This document shows positions 20,706 to 32,113 of a stretch of 64,000 bases of DNA, one piece after another. Position 1 is the first letter of the stretch; every line of letters starts with the position of its first letter. This DNA is from Macrolepiota albuminosa. Taxonomy: Eukaryota > Basidiomycota > Agaricomycetes > Agaricales > Agaricaceae. The notes beneath the pieces are model-generated. The model was not told the origin of the DNA. It did not search any database and was given only the letters and a program-made list of their open reading frames with translations. The translations under genes and the position numbers were made by a program. The stretch spans positions 529,831 through 593,830 of the forward strand of contig JAMWFC010000012.1 in NCBI GenBank assembly GCA_027475525.1. Direction: 5' to 3'.

Positions 20706-22977
20706 TGTCAGGTTCCACTGATGACAGGGGCTTCTGATTGCAAGTGAGTCTCTACTAGGTGGACTCAAAGTCTATGGGGTGTTTTCAGGCAGCAGTGGGT
20801 GAGCTTCAGAGTTTTGGGTAAGGTGCGAGGGTGCTCCAGAGCATATGTGGGGTGCTGGAGTTTGAAGGGGTGAAAGGGCAGGATTATGGGCTAAGTCCAA
20901 GAGGTGACAAAGGGGGGGTAGAGGAACAATAAGGAGGAGATCAGAGAGAAGACTGAGACTGGGAGACTGAGACTGAGGCTGGGAAACAGAAGAGAAGATC
21001 AAAGTGAGACTTAGGAAATCTGAGAGAAGAAAAAATAGATTGAGCAAGTTATATGTATGAGATAGACAGATGAGTATAGAGGCAGGAGTTATGACAATAT
21101 CAAGACTACCCATGATGAGCTACTGACTATGAGTAAAATACCTGCATTGAATAAGTGTAGCGTAGTGTGCTCCACATAGCTTTTAGTTAGTAGAATAAGA
21201 TAAAATTATATTATATTTATTATAATATAATTTTATTTATATAATTATACATACATACTTACCTGCTGCTGATTAAGCAGCTTATTTCTTGTTGATACAC
21301 TACATAGTCAATAGACTGGTCTGGTCTGATTCTATACTGTGTGAACCTAAGCTCTCACAAACACTGTAACTTCATTACATTTTTTTGAATCTGCCAGCTA
21401 GGATCTATTGCCTAGCAGCTGACATCAGTCACAGAGTTCTTTAACAGAACTCTATCAGCTTCTTGAGCTTCTTGCACAGCCACACCATGCAAATTTTAGG
21501 CAAGAAATTGATGAGTAACCTAACCCTATATCTGCAGTCACCACAGATGGTGGGCACAACACCCACAATTCATGGGGTGACCCAGTAGACACTCAGGATG
21601 TGCAGGCATCCAATGGGGGCCAGTCAGGGCCCAAGGCTTGAGATTGAGGTCAGAGCACTGACCTTTCTGAAAATGAGAATGAGGCCTGGAGAGCTGAGAG
21701 CTTGCATCATGAGGGCCAGCACCAGCTATGGGATAAAATGCCAGGAGGACTAAGTCCCCCAGTTACACAGCTGCCAGGAGGCCCTTGACGGTCTAGTTGG
21801 CTGGTGTCCAAAGGGCCCCCTGGGCACTTTGGGTGTCACCAACTTGTTGGTATGTGCTGGGGGATATATACCCCCAACCTGGAATACTGGGGCCAGATGA
21901 GCTGTGGTGGGCTTGATGCCTACCAGAATAGCAGAGGCATGCATAGAGAAAGTGCCAGAGGAGGCTGAAACCCATGAGGCAGAGACAGTGGAAGATTATT
22001 TTCTGCATACTCCTGCCATAGAAGAGGTCAAGGAGGATAACAACCTTCCAGAGGAGGCTCATGAGTCCTCTACAGACGATGATGCCAGAGCAGAGGCATA
22101 GCGGTTGAAAACTGCTTACACCATGTGCTTGTAGGTGTTCTGGGATCTACACCCAGAGGTGATGAAATACACCACTCAGGCACGACTTGAGCAATATGCT
22201 TCAGCACATATAGTAGCACTTAGGCGACAAGGGCACAAAGTGCCCAGTGTATTCAGTACTAAATATACTGATTTGATTATGAGAGTTCTCTCTTTGAAAC
22301 TCCAGATATATTTGCAGCATAAGGCTGCAAGGCAATTGGGGGCATTGACTCCCTGGAGCCACACATCTGAGGAATGCTTAGCACATCATAATCAAGACAT
22401 CAGAATCAAGCTAGTGGAGGCACTAGCATGGGTGCAGGAAGTGCCTGAGGCAACCCTGGTGAGTACATTTCATACTCCAACAGGACAAGGGTGGTGTGAG
22501 GAGCCCCCACACCTGCATAACCAAAACCCTAGGATAGATATGTCAGGTCTGGAAGGGCAAGCCAGTATGGCTTTTAAGGTGGAGAGCAAGGCATCTATGA
22601 TGCCACACATGCCAAAGGCAGAAACATTGAGTGACAGAGTTGCATATCAATGTATGTGCAATGGTGATCTCAGAACTAAGGGACAATCCCTTATTGATAA
22701 TCAGGGCATTGTATTCAAGGGCACTAAGCCCATTAACAAGATGTGTTGTCAATTCATGATGCAGGGCCAGGAGAATCAATCTTCTCCAGAACCAGGATGG
22801 TGCAACAATCATGATTGAGGAGACTTCCTTGATCAAGATGGCACCACAAGATGTGATGCCCCTGGTAGATGCCAGGACAAGTGCCCTAGATGAACTCTCT
22901 GAGACAAAGGCAATCATGCCCACAGTTGCAGAGGCTCAGGATGTCCTGGGGTGGTTTCAGATGGGGGGGTCATGACA
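20706..22977 (+). mobile_element. LTR-type element of 2.27 kb with 5-bp target duplication
   Basis: The element begins TGTCAGGTTCC (20706) and ends GGTCATGACA (22977), giving the TG...CA ends of LTR elements. The 5 bases CAGTC stand on both sides (20701-20705 and 22978-22982), and the interrupted satellite resumes exactly afterwards. The first ~720 bp look like LTR and leader; CACTGT and TTTTTTTGAATCT (about 21380) recur in the Gypsy leader near 57480. Inside is a gag-like frame (21904-22818). No protease, reverse transcriptase or integrase and no full second LTR can be seen, so the element is non-autonomous or internally deleted. The same ends border a 768-bp copy at 44207-44974. Confidence 0.65.
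21904..22818 (+). pseudogene. Gag N-terminal-region remnant
   Basis: Frames 21904-22101 and 22135-22818 encode a protein related to the N-terminal gag-type frame of the Gypsy element at 57.8-59.0 kb. The best match is the C-terminal part: VAYQCMCNGDLRTKGQSLID then NQGIVFKG, against INYQRMRNQDLHDHGESLID then DQGIAFEG at about 58875-58955. FWDLHPEVMKYTTQARLEQY and the following residues correspond loosely to LDRYPSVAKELMRKRLQLYI at 58290-58355. Capsid and zinc-knuckle parts are missing. Stops split the frame and CpG is almost absent. Confidence 0.6.
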
Positions 22978-23047
22978 CAGTCTTCTGCTTATATGAGCAT
23001 CTACATAAATAGTCTTTGCATCATATAACAGCAAAAATCAAGTGCAT

Positions 23048-24640
23048 TTAATCACTTCACCAACAAGTTTCTTTCAATACTAAGAAACTTTGTTTTGAAA
23101 AATTTCCACTTTTTTTAAGAAAAAAAAACCATTGAAAATATAATGATTTATGCAATATCAGAGTTTTTCCCCGTGGTGTTTCACTTTTTCAAAGAGTTGT
23201 AAACAAATTTTAGTGTGCCTAGGAATGATTAAAATTAAAGTCAGTGGAATTGAGCAGAGTTGAGAGCTCACTAGAAGTGAAAATCTTGTATTTAAACCTA
23301 TTCAAACATTTCCATCAAGAAAACATGCAAGCATCAAGCTGTACCCCAATAAAAAACTGCCAAATGCAGCAAAAATATTCTGGAACACCACAGTAACTCA
23401 ACATTGCTAGCTGATCTTGTTGAGAAACATTCCATCAAGCTGGAATGTCTCCCAACATAAAGTAAACCCAACACATCTGATTAGTAATACCCCCTATGTT
23501 CTGGAATTGCAATGAGCTTTGCCATAATAAGAGCAAGTGGTAGAGAAGTATTAAACAATTTGTAGACATAATGAGAGATGCAATATTGAATTGCTCATCA
23601 CAATGTTGCAGCATATAGCAATAACACATATTTGTGTGTGTTTAGTTTACAATCTGGAGTCAGAAAACAAACATGGTTTATGTTAGTACAAGAAATAAAT
23701 CAAAATATAATAAATCCATCATCTGGAGTCAGAAAATAAAGATGGTTTTGACTCTAGACATTTGGCATCTTTTAACTAGTTGTACTGATAAGAGATATAG
23801 AGCTCTGTGGAAAGCTTTTTGAATAGAGAAGTAAGTAATCAATATCAAATAAATTTGAAAACATAGATAAGAATGAAACATAAAGCCATGACAATAGTAG
23901 ATTATGTGATATTGTATGTGATTGTGCCAAAGCTACTAGCCATTTTCCTCATCACACAATAAACCTGGCAAAGCTCAACAAGCTTGTCACAAGAAGGAAG
24001 GCCTAGGTTGTTTGAGAAACAAAAATAGATGTAAGTGCTGGAGCTGGAGAAGGACAAATCATGATGGCAAAAATTGAAGGTATTTTTCCCACATATAGTC
24101 CGCTGCACAAAAAACCTCAATCTATTCTAGATCTCGGAATCACTGCTGGTGCTGGAAACTGTTTCCAACAAGAAAAGCAAAAAAGAAATGTGTCATACTA
24201 TTTATTTGTCACAGTTTTGCCTTGGAAAAAGACATTTTTCATTGTCTCTAACCTTTTTCCCTCACAAATATATGCCTCAAAAATGGCATAACACATTTCT
24301 TTTCCACTTTTTCCAAAGAAAAAAGTCTTGGCTGCCAGCAGTGAATTAGGCATAACCCCTTGTATAAGACCATGGTCTTGTGCCCTTCAAGGGTATATAT
24401 TTGGGTGGGGGGATATAAACCTAAGTGGGGGGGATAAGTACCTTACGTGTGCCACTCAACTTAGATTTTTCATCCTTCATAGCTTTAATGAGACAGTTAA
24501 TGCTAAAAAAATGAATGGAGGGCATGGTGAAGATTTGATCATGAGCAACACCATACCATCAATTTCACAAACTTGAAATCGAATCACATACTAGGTATAA
24601 TGTGATTTAGTAATTACATAGTGTGACAGCTAGTCCTACA
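23048..24640. other. AT-rich, CpG-poor repeat DNA, no gene
   Basis: This is the right part of the island. A short imperfect direct repeat (ATCTGGAGTCAGAAAAYAAA at about 23653 and 23718) and poly-G/poly-A runs are present, but no coding potential is recognised. CpG returns to normal at about 24690, where the 3' flank of TM3 begins. Confidence 0.5.
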
Positions 24641-24995
24641 AATGGTAAATGCATCCTGTATGCTGTAAAAGGGGTGAAGAGGTGAAATTTACAACATTCG
24701 AGCCAAGAGTCTGAGTCGAAAGTAAATAGTGAATGACGCCGTTATGTCAGAACTCTGCGACTGGCTATATCTGCAACGAATCAACGTCCCAGCCATCTGG
24801 ACGATGCACTAGTCCCACCAGTAGAGTCAAGCAGGATTTCTCCTTCTCCTGAATTTGGTGTTGTCCAGTGTCGCTTTCCAGACTTTTATCCTTATCTCTC
24901 CACCAAGGAATGAATGTGATAAAAGTTCCCGGACGATATACAACTTCATAAACAAGTGGATCAGAGGGCTTTGGACATGCAACACGTTTGTCAGG

Positions 24996-25978
24996 TTAGA
25001 AACGGGATCTTTTGTTGTCAAGCCTATCACCATGGATTGAGTGTATGGGTGTCTCACGGTGATATATGGGATCTATTCCGTGGTTACTAGAATCCGAAGA
25101 TCCTGGGACCGATATGGATGATTGCGGATTGTACAGGACTTTGTTATTCGTATTTATGCTATAAGAAGCTTGAGAAGCTTGAGATGCGCTGGCCAAAGGG
25201 TCAAAGGGATATAGTTCTCCAGGGGGTTTGGGCTGGAGTCGAGCCCATAGTCGCTCTAATTACCAACCGTCATTTTCACAGGTCAATATGATTATTAGAA
25301 GAAAGGAAAAATTACTCACGCAACCATGATAGATCCCCTTGATTACTACTGTAAGCGGGTGGCGCTTCAAATTGTTGCCCCCGAAGAAGGCGGCGTAGGA
25401 GGAAGGCTATAAGGACAAGTAGAGCCAGTGATGCACAGCCTCCGACAACAATTCCAACTATTGCTTTTGTAGGTAAACCAGACGATGAAGGGGTAGTAGG
25501 GACCGGGGCCGATAAAGAATGTGTGACGCGGAAATAGTCCAACCACAAGGGATTTCTACCTGGAACTTTGTATGACACAACTAAGAGGTGGTGTCCTTCC
25601 TCGAGTACAGGAGAGGAGAAGAGTAGTTGCCTGTAGAGAATAACAGTACCCATTGTTCCAGTAAAGTCGACAGTTTCGTTGGCATTTCCGTCAATTGTGT
25701 AAGACGAAACAGCGTCGAAGCTTGCATTTCCCTGGTTCGCAAATCCTATAGTTCCAAATACTTCAATGAGCGAACCTGCCGTGGAAATTCAATCAGTTTA
25801 ATAGTCCTTGATTAAACAGAAGGAACACCATGCCATTGAAATGGTAGATCGCCTGCGCGCCTTCGGCATTGGTCCCGTGAGTTGTGTGATTGAACTCAGC
25901 TGCCACTCCCTCGATTCCCCAGATTCCATTGTATTCGATATCGGGGCTGGTATCGTCGATAATCACTGAAGTCGACAT
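24996..25978 (-). CDS. Single-pass membrane protein, paralog TM3
   Basis: Closest relative of TM2. Exon 1 (from 25978; an in-frame ATG also lies at 25987) encodes MSTSVIIDDTSPDIEYNGIW and ends AIYHFNG. A GC-AG intron (AATG|GCATGG...GGCAG) leads to SLIEVFGTIGFANQGNASFD, YTIDGNANETVDFTG and NPLWLDYFRVTHS. The stalk is VPTTPSSSGLP, followed by one membrane helix (AIVGIVVGGCASLALLVLIA) with an RR anchor. The last intron (GTGAGT...TAATTAG) contains the apparent stop and is removed to give QRLWARLQPKPPGELYPFD; the tail ends KRSRF. The gene therefore looks intact although it lies beside the transposon-rich island. Function is unknown. Confidence 0.77.
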
Positions 25979-26847
25979 TACACACAATGAGAAAGCTTAT
26001 TCGTATGATGACAGGAAAACCGGGCAGAACGACTCTAGAGCCTTTTGTAAGTTAACAACTGATGCCATGCACTGGCATATCAAGTTGTAATATGAATCAA
26101 CGATGTCTGTCATCAGGGATTCCATGCCAATTGATAATTGCCAGAATCAATCTCAATGATGGGATGGGAACTGAATTTAAGATACCAATAAAAGAGTGGG
26201 ATGAAACTCAGGTTGCCTATTTCAATCACAGTGCCGCTGGTCAAAATAATCAAAATGTTGTCCCCCGAGTTTAAGATAAGCGGGTCTCTGGTTACCTAGA
26301 TCACATAATGCTGAGACAAATCATGCTCGGCTGTGTGATACTCCAAGTCGGACCAGTCACAACACGGAAGCAGAAAGAGACGGAAGGGGAACGGTAAACT
26401 TAGCACAAGTAGACAACTCAATGAGGTTGAAATGAGATCCACAAGTGAGATCCACAGTTTAAAAAGAAGGGCAAATCATATGCCAGATAGATAGTAGACC
26501 GTCATTGTCAGCATCTCATCAAGAGGTGCTCGTGCGATAGAGGTTCTCCATTTCCCAGTATGCACGTAGTTGCCCTCACGGGGAAGACGACCAAAGGATT
26601 TCGGCATCCCGACTCCATTCATTAAAGCGAACAATCTGGAAAAGATCATAATGAATCAGTCCTAACAATAGTGTATATTAGATTGTCAATCAGATGAACG
26701 AGGGGTCCAAACCATCTTGACTAGCAACGACTAATTTAACGGGCAGTAAAAAGGAGCATATAGAAGGGGGGGGGGATGGGGGCAAAATGGAAACAGGGGG
26801 GAGTCGATGACAAAACTCTGATGGATCGCCATCAAAAGTATATCATA
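25979..26847. other. 5' flank of TM3 and 3' flank of CHO2
   Basis: No gene is supported. A strong G-run cluster on the plus strand (about 26766-26815: a run of ten G, then five, then six, then five or more) lies just downstream of the CHO2 stop and could fold as a G-quadruplex in single-stranded DNA; in the CHO2 transcript it would be C-rich. Confidence 0.4.
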
Positions 26848-29800
26848 TCAGGTCGTCAAGATCTCCTTCGACAGCAATATTCTATTGGCCAACGCCGACA
26901 GGTTGGCATCCGCAACGACCACCTCCGGCACATACTCCACGTCAAACAATTGCTGGACCGCATCGCATATTCTCTTGGCCTGTTTTTCCGACCAGAAACT
27001 GAAATCGTCCGGATCCTTATCTGGATCGTCGTCAACCGTACCCCCTGAAGTAGGATCCCCAGCGCCGCCGCCACTGCCGCCATTTGGACTAGTGTTAGTA
27101 GTTTCAACAAGGTTCCGAGGCACTGTGTGAAGTGGGTTAGGCGTTTGAAGGCACTTGCATGACAGAGGAATGAGGGACGGATCGGAGTCGAGGCAGAGAG
27201 GCACGATATGCATGAGGGTTTCGCGAACCGAGTCAAAGTTCAGCTCCGTAGGTTTATCCACTACGAGTATCCGATAGTCAGCGCACAATGAAACGACAAA
27301 CAATAAATTACTGCATACCGAAGATCTCAAATGGTCCATCGTTGCTCATAACGTTGTACTTGCCGTCATGGTGATAGCGTACCTATATCTGGCTTAAGCA
27401 TCCAGGGGGAAATATCAATGCAAAGATCCTTACCTCATATTTACCAACTAACCATGGTAACGTATCGCCCTTGAAAGTCACCACGCCACTCGTGATTTTC
27501 GGAGCCTTCGAGGAATCGAGACCCAAGAACAAATCTCCTTCCCACTCTTCATTATGCACAGGAACCCACATTCCCAACGAGGAAGTCTTCGTAACAAGTG
27601 TCGAGCGATTAGAGCCAACCTACCATATGGTTCAGTCAATCGTGAAATCTCAAAGGCGATAGAAGGAACAAACCCGGTAAAGTCCAATCCAATCCTTTCT
27701 TGAGTGACTATGCGGTGCTTCCCATTTGACAGTAATGGGTTCTCCGAGATGGAACCCTTTGGACCCCGAAGAGCTAGGAACAATGCTTAATTTGTACTGG
27801 TTCCTGTCAATACCGGATATATCGGTCGAGACACGCCTGGATGTCAAAATAAGTCAACAAATCGCCAAAAAAAATGGACTCGACATACGTAATGACGAGC
27901 CTTTCTCGTGATTGCTGCAGTAAGAACTTGGTCTCTTCCATCACTTCTGAGATCTTTGGCCGAGCTGGAAAACGGAAGATCGATAAATGATAAAAACAAA
28001 GTAGACGTAGCGGGAAGCAACAGAAACATACATTTGGCCAAGAACTCCTCAACAGCATCGGCTGTCTCCTCATAAACCTTATCAAAAGTACCCTTGACTT
28101 CTCTCACGACTCTTTTGAGCTCAGGTGCATGGCGTCCAGCGCGCGACTCGAAGATCTTGGCATTCTTACTTGCGACGCTCTTCATCACCTTGACAAAGCC
28201 CGCTTCCTTCCTCAGAGAGTCGCCGTACAGCTTTCGCATGTGGGGACTGGTGAAGCAGAAATTTAGAAACGAGGTGATGAAAGGGAAAATGGATATATGC
28301 ATACTTCTCAACACGGGTAAGGAACCACCAGTTGGCCAGATAACGGACTACGGCAAGGGAAAGCACAAGCTTGCTCCCACTGATCAGAGCCAAGCCGAAC
28401 CACGCAGCACCACCCATAGCCTCGGGGTTGTTGAGGTAGCTGAGATGTATACTTTAATTCCAAGTAGAGATGGAATGGCGAGAACACAAATGACATACCG
28501 ATAGATACCATGGTACTCTAGATGGGATGGTAACTCTTCTATGAAGAAATCGCCAAAGAACCAGCCTAGATGATACTTGAGCAACAATCTTGCAGGGAAC
28601 GACAGGTTGAGTACGTACCAAAGACGCCAAGAACTTCGTAAGATTCCATAGTGGCCCAAACATGAAGACCGATAAGGAGCTGCCACAAGCGAGACTTAAG
28701 CGAGATACCAAGCACGCCAAAAGGAAAGTACTCACAAGACCCAATGTATGCCTCAGCAACTCATTCCCAACGGTCCAATCATGCGGGATCGAATAGGTCT
28801 TCCATGCAACTCCGATGCACGACGCTACAAAAAAACACCGCATCAGCCGAATCCACTACACGACCCACAACACAAGAGATTGCGTACCATACGTCATACA
28901 CATGCTCAAATTATAGATCACCTTCCAATTCGTAAACGCCTCAGCGACCGCGCCACCGCCCTCGTTCCCCGTATAATGATAATGCTTCATGAAATGCCTC
29001 ACCATGAACTTTTTATCGCTCTGTGCCTTGAGCAGTAGCCCAAGGCCGACGTAGTGGATGATGCACCACACCAAGGCATGCAGGAAGTGCAGACGGAGCG
29101 CGACGCTGTCCGACAATCTCGGGAAAAACGAGATGGTGATACAGTATGCGAGTATTAGAACGAGCATGAGGTCATTGGATCTGGGTCGCGCGTTTGAGTG
29201 AGTTACCATATACATCAGAGGGGAGAGACGAACCGCAACAAGTCGATGTTCCCAAGCACAAGTGTATCATGCCTGAAATACTTATTCAACAAATCATGTT
29301 GCGAGGCAGCTTTTCTTCTATATCGCAGGGGTGGTTGTGGTCGCTCACTACCAGCAGACGATACCGAGCTAACCGAAGGCTTAAGCTGATGTTTCAAAGT
29401 CCTCTTGTTCTCTCGGCCTCGACTTTCATTTATACGAGAAACCACAGTCTCATCGATCTCAACTTCCGTTTCGAGTTCTGTCGTATCCGTCGCAGTCTCT
29501 CCTTCCGTCACGGCAGGCGTAGCCAAGATATCCGCAGGGTCAGCTTCGATGACCGTACGAGTGCTAGGACCAGCGACGGCATTCGTTGATGACGTCACTG
29601 TTGACTTGGGGACTAACGGAGTGCGCTTGGCAATGGCTTTGGGCTGTCCATACATGCGCTCGATATCTAGATAGTTAACATAGGAGGCTGATCAGCCACA
29701 TTCAGGAAGGGCTAAAGTAGACATACGGGGATTCTCAAAGAAGAGAAGGAAAGCAAATTGTGCTGCGTGGGCAGCAAGACTGACGAAAAGGACAGCATAG

Positions 29801-30907
29801 CTACCCGCGATGAGAGATAGACCATAGTAGCCGGCATACCCTTCAATGAAATAGGTTATACCTCTGCTGATCACGGCCATTGAAAGATTAAACATACCGA
29901 CAGAGTACATGGGGTGAGGGGCGAGTTCAAAGACGCCATCGAATACAAGAGCTCCACGTTGAAAGAAGACGTCGCCCCAGTACCAGCCATAATCTTTGAC
30001 GACGTTGTGGGCCTCTGTTTTGACCCAGACGTTGAACGCGATCAGGAGAATACCACCGATCCATCTAGCAAAGAATTTAAATCACGAAAGGCAAAACCGT
30101 AGGCATTTAACTGACCTGCAAATGTGAACAAAGAAAGAAAGACCGCCGGGTACGCGGAAGCATGAGAACGCAAACATGCAATAGGCCAGGAAGTCACTAT
30201 TGATTACTTAGTGAGGACAGGCACGGACAATGAATCAAACTTACTTGACAAGAATAACATCGACGGCTTGCCGGAACAGTAGCCAAGTATTATACTCGAG
30301 GGGTAGTTCCTATTATAGCAACTGTCAGGCGTGTGGGCTTTGTATAAGAAACAAAACGCACATCAAAATCATAGTCTTTCCCCATCTTGCCTTGGAGCTG
30401 GTCTCGGATCCAGTTTCTCACCTTTGGATGACGACTGGCATCGAGCCACCCAAGCCGTTGTATCTCCTTGACAATGAGCTTCTTCTTGCTCTGTTTAGTC
30501 AAGACCCAGCCGAGGCCAGCGTCATACGCAGCACGCCAGAAGGCAAAGTAAAAGAAGAAGAAGATCTGCGATGCGCGGCGCGGAAGAACGAAGAAGATTG
30601 CGAGCTGAGTAGCAAGAAGCCCCAGGTTGAGGAGGTCAAGATGGCTTTTGGGCTGGCCAGGGTGGAAGAGGGTGGTGAGGACGTCGTGTGTGGTGGGAAC
30701 ACGGAAGACTGCAGCCCAACCGAACACTCAGCATTCCGACAACCGACGATGCCACAATCAAGCTTTACCTTCACCGCCCGGGGTCTTTCCCCAAACAATT
30801 TCCTCGCGTGGTGGAGTGTCCGCACTCTTTGTGTCGTCCAGAGGCCCTGAAAGAGGCTCTTTGCTCGCAACGACACGCTGCCGCAGGGTGCTCTGCGCGC
30901 TCGACAT
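26848..30907 (-). CDS. CHO2: Phosphatidylethanolamine N-methyltransferase (CHO2 type)
   Basis: A large, many-intron gene for the ER membrane enzyme that performs the first S-adenosylmethionine-dependent methylation of phosphatidylethanolamine toward phosphatidylcholine. The start [20 protein letters not shown] (30907) is preferred; an in-frame ATG lies 13 codons upstream. In order: [20 protein letters not shown], several membrane helices, [20 protein letters not shown] in the first PEMT-like domain, a linker rich in Thr/Ser (about 29440-29600), a second PEMT-like domain ([20 protein letters not shown], then [20 protein letters not shown], then [14 protein letters not shown]), and the CHO2-specific C-terminal beta domain ([52 protein letters not shown]). 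It ends SKEILTT at 26848. Exon ends are not all resolved. Identity is firm from domain order. Confidence 0.9.
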
Positions 30908-32113
30908 GAAGGACAGTCCCAAGAACACTGAAGACTCTTCTTCCACGTAGAGACACGCTCGAAAAAGGCTCTCTTGATCAACATGTGCAAATATGCCCTA
31001 CGACTTGACCCGCGTCCCAGCCGCGTACTAGCCGCCAAAGTTTAGCTCGTCCTACCGCCCTGTCCTTCGAGAAGGAGGAGGACGCCGTAAGGCATCACTA
31101 GATCGACAGGAATCACGCGTTTATACATTCAAGTCCACTATTATTTAACATCCGTGAAACGCGTGGAATTCGAGCGTTAAAATTATTCAAGGCCCGCCCT
31201 AAACAACGCAGCACTTATATATAGGCCACAAATTTTTTCATGGATACGTTCGACAATAAAAATTCCACAACCTTTCATTTTCATTCCTTTTGATTTCCAC
31301 AAACCCTGCTTATTCACTCGACACTCGAAACCTACTCACCGAGTAAAGAGTTGCTAATGCTAGGGAAGACCAACTACAGGGCATTTATTTCGGCCGTTTC
31401 TCCCTCGGTAGGACTCGACCTTACGAGGTGCCTTACATACTGTGATTTCAATAGATAGACTAGGCAGCTACATAACACGATTGTTTTGCACTTACAAACA
31501 CCAAATGTCATTCTGTCATCTGAGTTCGGCACCTCTTGCCCCCTTCCAGACAACTTTAATCGATTGGATAGCATAACAAAATTCTCCCTTGGTAGGACTC
31601 GACCTTACGAGGTACCTGACATACTGTGATTTAAATAGAGAGACTGTAGCTATAGTTAGCTGATACGATTGTTTTGCACTTAGAAACACCAAATCTCATT
31701 GTGTCATTTGAGTTCGGCGCCTCTTGCGCCCTTAAGGACAACCAGAATCGATTACAACACGGGTAGCATAACAACATATAGATCCTATCCGACTTGTGTA
31801 GGTATGGTATACCGTAAACCTAACACAGGTACGACAGGACGATTATCAAAGTACGCCTAGATGAGACACCAGACAACTACATGATAAGTACACGACAAAA
31901 AAAATGGAATCTGAAAGAAAAATGATGCATGCGAGAGACCCTAAGAAAAGATCGGGATGGTGCGAGGACGTGAGGATGATGATGCAGGAGGTGAAGCGGT
32001 GCAGGATGATAAATACCCAAATGACCAAGATGTACCCAGAATAGGTTGACCCCAGATGCAGTAAAATCGATAGAATGCCGCACGCAATTCACGGTAACTC
32101 AAACGAGGACCCT
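30908..32113. other. Intergenic region between CHO2 and OAT
   Basis: It contains the CHO2 upstream region and a tandemly duplicated ~185 bp block (annotated separately). Otherwise no feature is recognised. Short frames here lack protein-like composition. Confidence 0.5.
31399..31774. repeat. Tandem duplication of a ~185 bp non-coding block
   Basis: 31399-31580 and 31583-31774 are two abutting copies. Both start TCTCCCTYGGTAGGACTCGA, share ACACGATTGTTTTGCACTTA-like and GAGTTCGGC sequences and end GCATAACAA. On the minus strand each copy contains GGTCGAGTCCTAC, one base off a polymerase III B-box core, and a nearly complete T-arm (GTAAG-loop-CCTAC). No full tRNA cloverleaf forms. The second copy has a perfect GGCGC-CTCTT-GCGCC hairpin that is lost in the first. 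It could be a tRNA-derived SINE fragment or an unknown non-coding RNA. Confidence 0.55.

Noticed and set aside
20441..23047. CRISPR-like array
   Set aside because: Units are abutting 84-90 bp satellite copies without constant short repeats and unique spacers, in a fungal nuclear context.
20143..24450. One large Fot1/pogo-type transposon with ends at about 20150 and 24440
   Set aside because: Only vague terminal similarity (TTATATCCC-like); no transposase and no clear TA duplication.
25240..25330. Apparent nonsense codon (TAA) in TM3 before ERLWARL
   Set aside because: Comparison with TM2 shows that this segment is the end of an intron (acceptor TAATTAG); the spliced frame is open.
31396..31610. 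tRNA gene on the minus strand
   Set aside because: Only a degenerate T-arm can be formed; no acceptor stem, D-arm or anticodon arm pairs in the right spacing.
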